Assembly: GCF_003672135.1 (NCBI RefSeq)
Contig: NC_039513.1
Coordinates: 10,974,833-11,038,832, forward strand
Source of the DNA: Ooceraea biroi
Lineage: Eukaryota > Arthropoda > Insecta > Hymenoptera > Formicidae
Length of the DNA stretch: 64,000 nucleotides
Reading direction: 5' to 3'
Positions 22,668 to 35,287 of this stretch are shown piece after piece. The translations under genes were made by a program, and so were the position numbers. The notes below the pieces were generated by a model. That model searched no databases. It worked only from the letters and a program-made list of their open reading frames with translations, and was not told the DNA's origin. The stretch's first letter is position 1, and each line of letters opens with the position of its first letter.

Positions 22668-25077
22668 GTAAGTAAATTTACCGCACATTTGCTGCGATGA
22701 CTCAAGATCACGTTAACGTATTATTTCACGCAGAATCGCTCAGAAGAAAGATGAAAAATGTAAATGTACAGTACTAATAATGTTGACGGAAGAGTAATAT
22801 TGAAACGCGAAATCGCAAGCGCGCATCACGTGCTAGTGCACGTTTTTAACAAGCATAGAGAAATCTGATAACGACATTAGTGATAGTTATCAATTAAAGT
22901 AGAGCACGTCGAGAAATCAATCGATCAAAGAAGTGACAACAAATAAATTACAAGTTTTGCGAATTTACGTTGTCGCAATATATCACGCCTATAATTAATT
23001 ATTTTATTAAATAACTAAAAATGATATTAATGCAATATTTGTAAAAAAAAAGAGAGAAAACATTCTATTAATATTTAAAAAATGCCAAGAGGTCTGTTTA
23101 GTAACTTATACTCTCTTTCCAGCCAATTTAATATTGCTGCAATAAATACATAAATTTTTATCGATACAATCTTTTGATTCGCTTGCAGATAATGATATGC
23201 AGTAACATTAAAATTTTCATTTCGCTGGAAGCAAGAGTGACGCAACAAAACTTATGAAGAAAATAATAACGCTAATTCATAAGTTCTCGTTGCAGCTGCT
23301 CATATATTAGCGCACACTGTCGACAAGCAAATTTATGTATCAGAAATAAATGCACGTCGACTTTCAACAGTTAACAACTAATAAACTATGATACCATGTT
23401 CCGTCGATCACGCGAGCAGAATGTACGATTATTCTTCGCAAGAGTCATTAGACTTTCGCATTCGCCGGTGTTTCTCAACCTGTCCCGCCAATTTTGGCGA
23501 CTCCAGCATCGCAGCACGTTTATACTCCCGTGTATCAACTCTTATGTATCGGATTTGTCACTCTACTTTCATCCCCGTATTTGGATAATGAAATATACGC
23601 GCGTATCTGCGTGTACCGGCACGAATATAAATACCGTGTGTGTCACCTTAATATGGATATACGCGAAACCGAGTCGACACACAGTCGCGTTTTTGCTGTA
23701 CATATGTACACATGATGTCATTTAGGTATATATAGTATATGATGCGGATGAAAGATAGGTAAATTGCTGCTCAATGCCGTTATTTATAATCCCTATAAAT
23801 CTGTCTGCGTCTTAACGCTCTAGATAACGCTCTAGTTTTTTCACAGAATCACAGAGAATTAATAAGAAAATTTATATTTTATACAGTTTCAGAACGCACG
23901 GATAGCTTTGTCACATCCTACAAAGGATATTACACAGTCCAAATGAGAATACTAGCGATAATGAAAAAGCTAACGAGAGTGCCGCAATGTTCCAATCTCT
24001 CTGTGACTTTACAATACGTATGCGTCGCAAGTATTTATCTCTCCTCTCTCTACTTGTACCTGAGATATCGCAATAACAATAGAAAATGAAGTGCAATGTA
24101 AGAAAGGACTCGAGCGATGATGTAAGAAATTCGGCACAAGTAAATAAGCGACTTCGATCGGCTCTGTCATACTAGATAATCATCGGATTAATCATTATGG
24201 AACATTTGCGGTTTATTGTGGGCGACGCGCATTAAAGTCCGTAATGCTCCACGATTTTTTCATCGATTATGACGCGCGAAATCAGGATATGATCTAAATA
24301 TGAGTAACGCTGCTGTACACGCATCCGGATTATATAAACATATTACATGTTTCAAGATTTTGCGAAATCAATTTTATGCCCCTGAACATAAAATGAAGAT
24401 ATATCGCTCGGCGAGACAAAATTTTAGGAAATATTTGAAACTTGTATTAAAAGCGACACGGCAGGAAAAGAAAAAGAAGAATTATTAATTAATATTAATG
24501 TTATTATAAAATTTAAAAAAATCACGAACGGAATTGCAGAGGATGCAAATTGTCTCGCATTCTGATAGGAAGTAGTGCACTATTCATGCATCAATGATCA
24601 CATTACGCCTTACTCGGCACTGCAACTGGGCCATGACCATCATGAGTCACCATACATTTGGGCACTTTTGAGACTCGCTCACTTGACTGTGACACGGGGC
24701 GAATGTCGCCCATCATGGACATGCTCTTATATGGTTCGCCATGAGCCGTTTCTGTGCGTGTCCCGGGAGGCTTCGAGGTCGCCTTCCTTGCATAATTCAT
24801 GGCCGCGTGTAATACGCGTCTCGTCGTTTGTCAGAAAAATCGCGGCTGTCCGAGAAACGCCGCGCGTTTGAGAAAAACGCGTTATTTAAGGGTGCGAACA
24901 CCCTGCGCGCCGCGCATACATTAAAATAATTTAAACACTTTATTGGAACAGGGAGATGCCCTCTTAAAAAAGGTGAAGAAGATTATTAGAGCTGCAGCAA
25001 ACTGTAATTATATTTTAATATAATTTATGTTATAAATTTCGGGTGATCATAAGAAGAAGCAGCGCGCACCCCTCAAT
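22668..25077. other. Gene-poor region before the STPGR-repeat gene
   Basis: About 2.4 kb of mostly AT-rich DNA with no exon that I can support. A GC-richer patch at about 24600-24890 carries a 65-codon minus-strand ORF (24800-24603) of unknown meaning. The promoter of the gene starting at 25078 should lie near its right end. Confidence 0.45.
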
Positions 25078-28000
25078 ATGGTCGGAGTGACACAAAGACC
25101 CTGGACACCCACGAAAAGACGGGGCCCAATCGCCGCGGAATATAGCAGCCCGGGACCAGCGTGCGTAACTTTGCCGCCGCTGATCGGTACGAATCCGATT
25201 TACTTTACGTGAAAGTCGTGTCCTCTTCGATAGCATGTGCATAATAATTACGCAAATAATTCGAAATTATTCTTGTTTACGCACAGGAAAAACTGTCCCG
25301 GATTCGAAACGGGAAAGAGCGCCGGCGTTTTCCTTTGGCAGCAGGTAAAGTCAATGATTTATTTTTAAACACAAATATCCAATTGTGATGTGTATCATTT
25401 GCTTTTTTTATTTTTTCTTTATATTGTATAAATTAGTAAAATCTTTTGTATATAATGTAATAACGTTCATATATAATGGAACTATTCGTAATTTTATGTT
25501 GCGGTTCCAAAGTTACGATTGTGGTTTTAAAACATGACTCTTAGTTGTGCAGAAGCGCCATACACAACTATAATCTAACGATAATTATACATTGCCTCAT
25601 TGAAAATCTTCCAGACATTCAACAAAGAACAACAGTCCTGGCCCTGGACCTGGCCAATACAATGTCTCCGGGCTTAGTGCAAAAGGTAAAAAATTTGTTG
25701 AATGGGATATTAGTTTTAAAACTTTATTCAAAGCAACATTTATTTCGAGTAAGCACTACTATGTATAAACTGTGCTAGCTTTTATCTTTTTCATAATATG
25801 GATTGTAATGATAGCAATTAAGATGTTAAACGTGCGCGTTGCGGTTACGCGATGCCTCGCGAACTTGCAAGTTCCGCTATATCTCGGCTGAGGTATCGAC
25901 CAAACTCCAGACCGACGATATTCCATAAGAATGATACACCTTAATAGGCAGTGTTCACGAAATTCCTTCGCTTCGAGCTTGAATAGGACTGATACGTTGC
26001 GTGATCGATATGTATACAACTTTTACAAGGATATGTCAGTTTTGATATATAATATTCTGATATATGTTATTTTTTTTAATGCATTTTGTAAAATTAGATT
26101 AGATTTCTAATTTATCTTTATTGATCGCCACTGCTGTAATTAATTAATTAATAGCAGATAAATGACAGAATAAAAATAATATGACATAATATAATATATT
26201 ACGGCTTTTAAAATTTTAGGAAAGGATGCTGCACCTGCCGTGTCACTGCACGGCCGAACGAAATCGACGAAACTGGAAGTTACACCAGCACCAGGCGACT
26301 ACAATCCACAGAAGGCACAAAAGATCATTCTCGACAGCTCGCCGAAATATTCCTTTGGTGTTAAAACGCAGGTGGAGAAAATCAGCTGCACGCCTGGTAA
26401 GTCTATAAGTCTATAAACGTTCTTCAAATTCGCGTGCAACTATTACAGCGGATGCAGACCTAATTCGTTATCTACTTCTAGTCGTAACTACTATAGTAGT
26501 TTGCAGATGATCTAAAATAATCTACTAGTCTTTATCTATACTTTCTATAATTACTTTTCCAGTCTGTTGACTACCTGTGTAATAAATATAGGATAAATAT
26601 TATTCTCCAATTTATTACAATAAGATATATTAGCATTTCAACAATATTCATTATTTAATTAATTTAGTAGTTCATAATAATTGCTCCGTAATTTATACTA
26701 TTATCAGTGAAAAGTTTAGTCCTTACGACTAAGAGATTTTCAGCAATTGAATTAATTAGAACACCAGTTACGTCGTATCCATATCACAAAGATAATGCAG
26801 ATTTCTCTAAGCGCTTATTGAAATATAAAAAATTGCATCTCGAATCGTAGCACCGAGCGACTACTACGTGGAAATCGTGAATCTCTATAAAGCGGTAGCG
26901 TTCACTTTCGGCGTGAAAGCTGTGTTGGAAAGACCGAGTGATGTGCCCGGTAATTATGCAATTAATTAGTTGCGCTAGGCACGCAACGGCGATTCAAGTA
27001 TTTTCTGTGCTAATTATTATTCTCGATAGCTAACGAGAAAACCGTAATAAAATCTCGAAACGATAATACTTGTGTTTAACAACGTAAAAGTCCTATTAAA
27101 ATCGCACGGTGTTTAGGACGCTTAATTGACACGTGTCATAATTAATACCACTTAATTTTCCGTCCGTTTGAAAGAATTGTTTCTGTTTTTCTGTATTTGA
27201 GAGGAATATTTGTTGTTGTAAGTTGTTTTTCGGAATGATGTTTAGGATAATCGAAATGGTAAGCCGTGGGACGAGTTCGTTTGACGAGTTTGACCGCCTC
27301 AAAAATACACGATACACGAGACTCTATTGTCATCGAAGAATTGCTGTTTAGGTTCGAGATTCGAGTGTATTATATGATCGTAGCAATAATTTCTACTCTT
27401 CTAGATGCTCTACTTCCATTCTTGAAGTACACAGTAATTAATTGTGCACGTGGTGTTTAAAATGTAGCTGAAAACAATTGTGCAAATCATTATTATAATA
27501 TCGTAGGATTAATCGAGATAGTGGGTAAATGTGACGCATTGTGTAATAGTATTCGATATATATTTGGAAACGTGCGATGTGCGCCAAGCTGATCAGCTGA
27601 TAGCTAATAACGTAGCTGTGTACCGTAAAATTGATAGCGTAGTGTCGCTTGTCGCCGTAAAGTAAATTGTTGCATGCCTCGTGATACGTTGGATTCCTTC
27701 ATTGTGTGCCTCATATCGTTAATATTCCTCGCCCGTGCCTATTAATCCCAGAGATCTGATCACCAGTAACGCAAGTAGAATATCGCCGCGCTCGCGATGG
27801 AATCCGGATAATTTATCAATAAGTGTCTAGCTCCAGGTACTTATCGTCCCGAGAAAACGAAGCTAGACAGCGCGCCGCAGTTTACGTTTGGACTTAAAAC
27901 GCCACTCGAGAAGCCGAGCGACACTCCAGGTAATACAAGAAAATGTCGTTTAAATTACAATTAAATAATTGAAAGTACAGAGGTCTTTGAGAATTTTTAA

Positions 28001-31000
28001 TAACTTACTTTAATGTAATTTAAACTACTACATTAATTGTTCTCGTTTCTTATCTCACGGTGAGTCTCCTTCTCGATTTAACACAGCACCCGGAACGTAC
28101 AGCCCCGAGAAGATGAATCTGGAGAAGGGTCCGCAGTTCAGTTTAACCGGCAAAGGCCGAATTGAGAAGTGCAACGGAACACCAGGTACATACAGATTTT
28201 TATGTTCACATTTCACATGAAAATCATGATAATTGCAACGGTTTCTATCCTCGACAGCGCCTGGTGCGTATCGTCCAGAGAAGGTGCGATTGGATTCATC
28301 GCCGGAATTCAGTTTCGGATTAAGACCCGCTGTAGAGAAGCCAAGCGATACACCAGGTATACATGATGAATGATACATTTAATTTTTGGTGAAACAGAAG
28401 TGTCTCGATACCGCGCGTATTTTTCTAATGCAGCGCCCGGCACGTACAGCCCTGAGAAGGTCAATCTGAATAAAGGCCCTCAGTATAGCTTAAGCGGCAA
28501 GGGGCCCGCCGAAAAACCCACAGATACACCAGGTGGTACATAAAGATTGCACGTGCACAAAATGTAATACGTATATAATTTGTAGTGATACACTAATAAT
28601 ACCATTTTTATAGCGCCTGGAACATACTCTCCCGAGAAAGTAAGATTAGACATCGCGCCGCAATACAGCTTTGGAGTTAGGCACGCCGCAGACAAGCCTA
28701 GCGATACGCCAGGTATTTAAAGCATCGTCACAGCACAGCATATCTCGTATTAATATTTATTGCAATTGTGCATGTGTATCTATCTTTGTCGTGCAGCACC
28801 TGGAACGTACAGTCCAGAGAAGACAAATTTAGATAAAGGGCCGCAATACAGTTTGACCGGTAAAGGGCCTGCCGAAAAGCCCACAGATACACCAGGTACA
28901 TAAAAAATCATATAAAATACAGAAGATCTGCGAATTAGCGCGACATAACTGCAGCAAGAATTTTTCAGCTCCCGGAACGTACTCTCCCGAGAAAGTAAGA
29001 TTGGACAACACGCCGCAGTACAGCTTCGGAATCAGGCATGCTCCGGACAAGCCTAACGATACGCCGGGTAATTAAATCAAGCTGCTTTAATGAGAACTTG
29101 GTTGTTATATATATATATTTATTTATTTATTTATTTATTTCGTGCAGCGCCTGGAGCTTACAGTCCGGAGAAGGTAAATTTGGATAGAGGACCGCAATAT
29201 AGTTTGACTGGCAAAGGTCCGGCTGGGAAACCTTGCAATACGCCAGGTGCGTAAAACTGCACGTGAAATCTAGAGTTTTTCTCATATATATGTATGAACG
29301 TCAATAGTACAATTGCGAGATTTTCAGCGCCTGGCGCGTACTCGCCGGAGAAGGTAAAATTGGATACCGCACCGAGATACAGCTTTGGACTTAGGACACC
29401 TCTTGATAAGCCTAGCGACACGCCAGGTAGCAAAATCTTGAAACACATTGTTCCAGCATGAATCATTTTACGGTTTTGCTGTATCAACTCTGTTTTCTTT
29501 TTTTATTCGCTTTATAGCGCCTGGAACTTACAGTCCGGAAAAGGTAAATTTGGACAAAGGACCACAGTATAGTTTGACAGGCAAGGGACCCGCTCTCAAA
29601 CTCGATGATATTCCTGGTATGTTCATATATATATATATATATATATATCTTCGAAACAATGACTGATGCGATTATGATGATATTGATAGCCATTTCTGGC
29701 ACGTATGGTTGCAGCGCCTGGCACATACAGTCCCGAAAAAGTGAATCTGGATAAAGGACCACGGTACAGCTTGACCGGGAAAGGAACGTCGGAGAAACTG
29801 AGCGACAATCCAGGTAAATATCGTCCTACGCGCTCGAATCTCTTCCGAGACACATATTTATTAGTTGACGCGAGCGAAGAGAGAAGTTGAAAGGATAGTA
29901 ATGCACGACATTGATTTCTGATTGCCTCGCGTACAGGCCCCGCTGATTACAAACCAGAGAAAGCTCTAAATCTGGAACATAAACCTTATTACAGTTTCGG
30001 TGATAGGAAATCCTTGGATAAACCTAAAGATACACCAGGTAACGGTGTGGACTAATCTAATTAACGTCTTTGTTGCGTATTGACCGTTTTCTGAGCGGAC
30101 TGTCGCAATGCACGATGATATATGAATGATATATTATATTATTTTTCGATTGCTTTTAATAGGACCTGCCGATTACACCCCCGAGAGAGCTCTAAGTCTG
30201 GAGCATAGATCCTATTTCAGTTTCGGTAATAGAAAACCCCTCCATAAGCCCCATGATACACCAGGTAATGGTGTGAGCTAACGAAAGACTAATGTCTTTT
30301 CTAATGGTCTAACGTAGACGAAACTTTAATAATCAGTAATGCAAGTTTTGATTGCTTCGGTAGGGCCTGGTAGTTACAATCCACAGAAAGCTCAACATCT
30401 GGAACATAAACCCTATTTCAGTTTCGGTAACAGAACGCCTCCGTCTAAGCCTAGCGACACGCCAGGTAATTGGTGTAAATTAACAGGAATTAATATTATA
30501 TTCTTACTGACGGTTTTATCGTGATGTGTATATGTGACGGTTGTATCGTGTGTTTCTTATGTGCGAACTTAAAGTAGGCATGTCACAGGTACATTAAGTG
30601 CTTCTCCAGTTTTGTCCTACTAACCATATAGGGAAAAAACAATTGTATATAATATTATAATAATATTAATAATACATGACAAGAGACAGAAAAACGAGAT
30701 GGGTAACGAAATATAGTTAGGTATACGGATTTTTACAATGTTTTCTGATCTGTGAAATTCTGTTACTTGTACGTGCCTCATCTTCTTAACATTTTAGACT
30801 AGATACAGATAATTTTACGTCAAAGTTTTTGTATCATGTGAACTTGATGTGTTATGTATATAATAAATATGTGTCATAGTATTAGTGTGATGCCTGGCCT
30901 TGTGCGTAAATAAATTGTGCACCTTGTGGTAACCGTGACCAATCATTTCGAGAATACAAAAACATTCTATACAATTTTCTTGCAGCTCCCGGTACATACA

Positions 31001-32185
31001 GTCCCGAGAAAGTAAATTTGTCTAAATCACTGCAATATAGTTTTGGAATTAAAACCGAGATTCAGGAGAAGGCAACTGTACCAGGTGCAGTTTGTTTTTG
31101 TTATTATGTATTCGATTATGTATTTGTAATTTTTAATTTATGAATTTTAATCCATCTTCTCAATTTCGACATTCTAGGACCTGGCGAGTACAGCCCAGAA
31201 AAGGCAATGCTTTTGTTGCAGAAAGCGCTGCAATTTACTTTCGGCCTCAGACCACCGATGAGTAAACCAAGTGACGTTCCAGGTAAATAATTAGTTCGAT
31301 TACGTATCAATCTCGAGCCAGAAATGCGCAGTAAACATGACACTGCATGTTCTATCGTAGCAATTAATATTCTTATTCGCGCACATTGATGTGCTTGAGA
31401 TCTTATCTGTAATCTCGTCACCTCTTATTTGCCGCTTTTTAGTCTGCAATTTATTTAGTCCAATTTTTTATATTCTGCAGTATCTAACGAGATGTAATTA
31501 ATTCTTAGATTAATTAGAGGCATATGATATCACAGAGAAACACATTTATGAGGAAAGAAATACGACGTAATTGGTGTATGTAATTGTACACGAAATAACG
31601 ATAATTACGCGAGCGTGAATCTGAAGAAATAGATTGATCACGTTTCAGCGCCCAATATCTATAACATTCCTTCCGCTCTTGGCGGGACTAAGGAGGGTAA
31701 CAAGAAAGCAGCTCCCGCTTATTCGATATCCGGTAGGCAAAAGATCTTTACCGACGACCGCATCCTCGTGCCCGGACCGGGTGCATACGAGGCTATCAAA
31801 CCGGATGCAGTCAGAGCGAAGAGTCCGGCGTACAGCATGAGCGCTCGCTTCCAGATGCCCGATGATCATTCGCAGATCCCAGGACCTGGAGCACATTGTC
31901 CAGAAAAGGTACCACATAGACAGTACATACAAAGTGCATAAAATGCAATGAACATAAAACATTCATATTAAAAATTTACTTTACACACAAGTATTAAAGT
32001 ATCAGAATTATGAGAGAAAGGCAAAACGTATAACGATAACAATGTAATCTAAGAACAATTTATTTTTGATCGTAATTCATGTAATTGTGATGTTATTTTA
32101 GGTGACCCTCGACATTCCTCCTGCGCACACATTTGGCATCAGGCACTCACCATACATTTGCAATTTGAAAGATGCAGTTTATTAA
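25078..32185 (+). CDS. ODF3/CIMAP-like STPGR (SHIPPO) repeat protein, 23 exons
   Basis: Outer dense fibre 3 / ciliary microtubule-associated family, whose members line microtubules of sperm tails and cilia. Exons: 25078-25186, 25287-25344, 25615-25685, 26220-26396, 26851-26949, 27831-27929, 28087-28185, 28258-28356, 28434-28532, 28614-28712, 28797-28895, 28969-29067, 29148-29246, 29328-29426, 29518-29616, 29715-29813, 29937-30038, 30163-30264, 30364-30465, 30986-31084, 31178-31282, 31649-31908 and 32102-32185; 818 residues. The N-terminus (PWTPTKRRGPIAAEYSSPGP, then RERAPAFSFG) is the classic ODF3 start. About 20 repeats of the type PGTYSPEKVxLDxxPQYSFG follow, nearly all one per exon with phase-1 borders. 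The C-terminal exons are more divergent (VPGPGAYEAIKP, AHTFGIRHSPY). Human ODF3 is about 254 residues, so this protein is strongly expanded. Sperm-tail function is inferred from the family. Confidence 0.93.
29106..29140. repeat. (AT)n followed by (TTTA)n in an STPGR-gene intron
   Basis: Short AT run passing into about six TTTA units, just upstream of the acceptor of the exon at 29148. Confidence 0.9.
29625..29648. repeat. (AT)n microsatellite in an STPGR-gene intron
   Basis: Twelve AT units in the intron between the exons at 29518 and 29715. Confidence 0.9.
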
Positions 32186-33362
32186 TTTATAAACTAGTGA
32201 CGAAAAGCCAATAACTTATCGATCAAGTTTGCTTTTTTGATTATCTGATAATATTATCGATCGATGTATCATTCTTAGACATAGGGTACGGTTGAAGTCA
32301 CGCTTCGAAGCGCTTCTAGACACTTTCTATCCTTTTCCTCCTGTCAAATGAGAAGGATAGAAAGTAGCTAGTCTAGAAGCGCTTCGAAGCGTGACTTCGA
32401 CCGTTTCCCATAGTCGTTTATATTCTTCTTTTGCTTTATCTTATTAAATATTAGTTTCACAGAAGATATTAGCAAACTGGATTAAATGAAAATATATATA
32501 TAGGTAGAATTGTTATATTGCAAAACAGGATACTCATCACGAACTTGCGCATAAAAAGATTATTTTAAATAAAGAGATCTAATGCAGTAGAACGATCGAA
32601 GATTTCAATATTATAATATTTAGAAAATCTAATATTTGAACGACATTTAATTTATCGCATTTTGATTAATGTATAAAAAAGCTCTATGTGCATTAATATA
32701 AAATTTACTTATAATATGTAGTCTCAAAATTAATTATTTAACGCGGCAGCAGCAGCAACTGCTGCATAGGATTAGGTACATAGTTTAAATAAATAAAAAT
32801 ATCTTTTCTCATACAGAGTATGAGAAATTATTAAACTAAATTTTATAAATTGCAAAATAACCAAGCAAACATGGTTAAAGTATAACTAATAAGAAGGAAT
32901 TTAAAGACTCTTAGGCTATATTAATTAAAAACACTATGTTTATTATTACACGCATGCATTTCGATAGAAGACTGCATAAAAATATTACACGCTCTGCTAA
33001 CATCATCCATCATTTCAAGAAATCATTTGCATCTGTGGCACAGCCATATATATTTTTTACAAAACTTTATATTCCGCATAAATCAATACTTGTATCAATC
33101 AAAAAGACATATTAAACTTCTGAAATATATGCAATACCTTATAAGATAATAATCTTTAATCCGCGATTATAAAGGAGCATGAAAGCCTCGATGCAGAGAC
33201 TTATCGGTATCTCTTGGAACATATTTAAGGCTTCTCGCACACGCATGTCGCACCATTACTGCGGACTTCATTATCGATTTATACAATGGCAGTGGCATGG
33301 AATCAAAATACAAAATCTCTGGTTATTCTTAATGGATTCTGCATTTTACCAAAAATACCTAT
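32186..33362. other. Intergenic, tail-to-tail STPGR gene / AMDHD2
   Basis: AT-rich 3' flanks of two convergent genes, with a fold-back element at 32282-32412 and otherwise no recognised feature. Confidence 0.55.
32282..32412. mobile_element. Fold-back MITE-like element flanked by TA
   Basis: The arms of about 55 bp start TAGGGTACGGTTGAAGTC and end with the near-complement GACTTCGACCGTTTCCCATA. They share an internal palindromic CGCTTCGAAGCG and differ by a few substitutions and a 4-5 nt insertion near the loop. A TA dinucleotide on both sides fits the target duplication of Tc1/mariner-type MITEs. There is no ORF inside. Confidence 0.75.
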
Positions 33363-35287
33363 TCACGTCAATACGCGTCTTATATTGCCAGTACCGGAGT
33401 CGTAAACGCATTCGCCTGCGATCCACGTTTGTAGTACCTCCAGCTTCTCGTTAAGTAATATGAAATCGGCATCGGTATCGTAGTTAAGAACGCCCTTGTG
33501 AGAATCGATGCCGAGGGCTTTCGCGGGATGTAGGGTTGCCGTCTCTAGAGCCTCAGCTGTCGTGCAACCTGCGTAAAACAATTATATTATATTGCCCAAG
33601 TATCGTACACTGAAAAGCACAGTATAGCCGTTTGATACGAATACCGATATACATAAAGCAATAGAGAAGGCTTTAAATTAACTTTAAATTAATATTTGTG
33701 CTCTATACTAATTTATTATTACTGTTATACGTAATGCGTCGCTTACGTGTAGCTTCCTTGAAATTTTTCACGCATTTGGACATGTCAGCGATGCTACCGC
33801 ACAGAGTGTCCGTCCCAGCGATGTAGGCGGAGTCTCCCTGTATCTCTATTTCAAACTGCCCAAACTTGTGAATTCCTTCTTCGAGGCCCAATGCGGATAT
33901 CGCGTCAGTTACAAGCACGAGACCTTGTGAAGACCTTCACGTTAGTCTCAACGGAATTGTCATCTTTTTTTTACAAATATATGTAAATAACTACTAGTAC
34001 TATGTAATAAATAAATGCCAACCTTTGGGATGAGATTTATAAGCGATTGTCAACGCCGCAGGATGAACGTGAATCCCATCGGCAATTATCCCGAAGAAAA
34101 CGTTTCTTTCAGATGGGATTTGATTGGACGTTAATAGGCCAACCAGTCCTGGATCTCTATGATGGAACTGCAATCGGAAGAATATCCTATAAAGTTAAAT
34201 GCTCAAAGGACAGACATATCGATTATAAAACGACACTTTGTTCGATGACTTACAGATGACATGGCGTTAAAAATATGAGTGATAAATGATGCTCCATATT
34301 TAACCGCTGTTTCCGCTTCGCGTATATTCGCTATAGAATGTCCTGGAATACGTGACGTGAAGTGACTTAGAAAACAATTTGACAAAAGTATGCGAGACAT
34401 ATGCACAAATCGCGAAAATTGCAGCTCGCTGTTTTAATACTTTTAATATTTATTGTAATGTTTTGTCTCCTTAAACTTTCTCCTACTCTTTTCTTACCAA
34501 TAGACACTTTGACATCTCTTTTACATAATTCCTCGATGACGGATATGGCGTTTGGAATTTCGGGTGCTAGGGTGATCATACACACGTTATCCAGATCCCC
34601 ATACATCTCCGTAACAGATTTAAATCCCTGAAATACAATATAGCTATTAAAAAGAAATATACATTAACATTAAACAATAAATTCAGTATTTTTCTACATT
34701 TATTTAAAAGATTTAATTACATGCGTGTGTAATTCTTACGTGATTGAACTTTCTGATGTAATCTTCTGGATGGGCACCCTTTTTGCTCGGATTGATAAAC
34801 GGTCCCTCTAAGTGAACGCCCAGTATACCAGCACCGCGGCTACTTCCGGCTCGCCTCTTTATCTTTGGCAATATCTTATGATACACCTTGCTAGGAGACG
34901 TCACCAGTGTAGGACAGAAGGACGTCACCCCATACTTTAGCAGCCCCTTCGCTACCTTATCAATACCCTCCTCTACATTGTCGTCGTATGAGAAGTCCAC
35001 ACCAAATCCTCCTGATGGGATAGAAGCAGAAAGTGTTTTGATCAACCAAGACATCATAAGTGCGATCAATTACCATTAATCTGCAGGTCTATGTATCCCG
35101 GTGAGATCAAGGCGCCGGCACAGTCAATCTTGATGTCCGAATCGACCTTCTCGTCGTAGAAGATCTTCTCCGGGTTCACGATCTTGCCGTCGCGCACCCA
35201 GAGGTCCTCCTCCTGCATCGTGCCATCGCGGAGGATCTTGCAGTTGCGGAACTGCTTGAGGATGCGTCTTCGGTCGTTTCGCAGCAT
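33363..35287 (-). CDS. AMDHD2: N-acetylglucosamine-6-phosphate deacetylase
   Basis: Hydrolyses GlcNAc-6-phosphate to glucosamine-6-phosphate and acetate in amino-sugar catabolism; a cytosolic metal-dependent amidohydrolase. Seven exons, 35287-35074, 35011-34740, 34627-34498, 34342-34254, 34167-34023, 33923-33747 and 33568-33363, give 410 residues (human 409). Visible motifs are QINGGFGVDFS near the N-terminal metal site, GVHLEGPFINPSKKGAH, GHSIANIREAETAV, THIFNAM followed by FHHRDPGLVGLL, and LVLVTDAISALG with the catalytic Asp. The C-terminal sheet holds TLHPAKALGI and ADFILLNEKLEVLQTWIAG. The start is the first in-frame ATG; upstream the frame stays open but only to a TTG. The downstream gene is convergent, so the two genes share no regulation that I can see. 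Confidence 0.97.

Larger units (their letters stand above)
27831..30465 (+). repeat. Tandem array of repeat-encoding exons
   Basis: Exons 6-16 of the STPGR gene are each exactly 99 nt, as is exon 5 (26851-26949). Exons 17-19 are each 102 nt. Every exon starts with the last two bases of an Ala/Gly codon and ends with the first base of a Gly codon (CCA G or CCG G). Between exons 7 and 16 the introns are only about 72-98 bp, so the genomic period is about 171-197 bp. Two subtypes alternate: A (QYSLTGKGPAEKPTDT) and B (QYSFGxRHAxDKPSDT). This points to duplication of exon-plus-intron units, partly as A-B pairs. Confidence 0.95.

Noticed and set aside
22356..22700. 114- and 99-codon plus-strand ORFs as a protein-coding gene
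   Set aside because: No family match, no frame open across the splice-bounded block, and the ODF3-type N-terminus is found instead at 25078.
27831..30465. Regular 170-200 bp periodicity resembling a satellite or CRISPR-like array
   Set aside because: The repeated units are exons with GT-AG introns coding for STPGR repeats; the spacers are introns.
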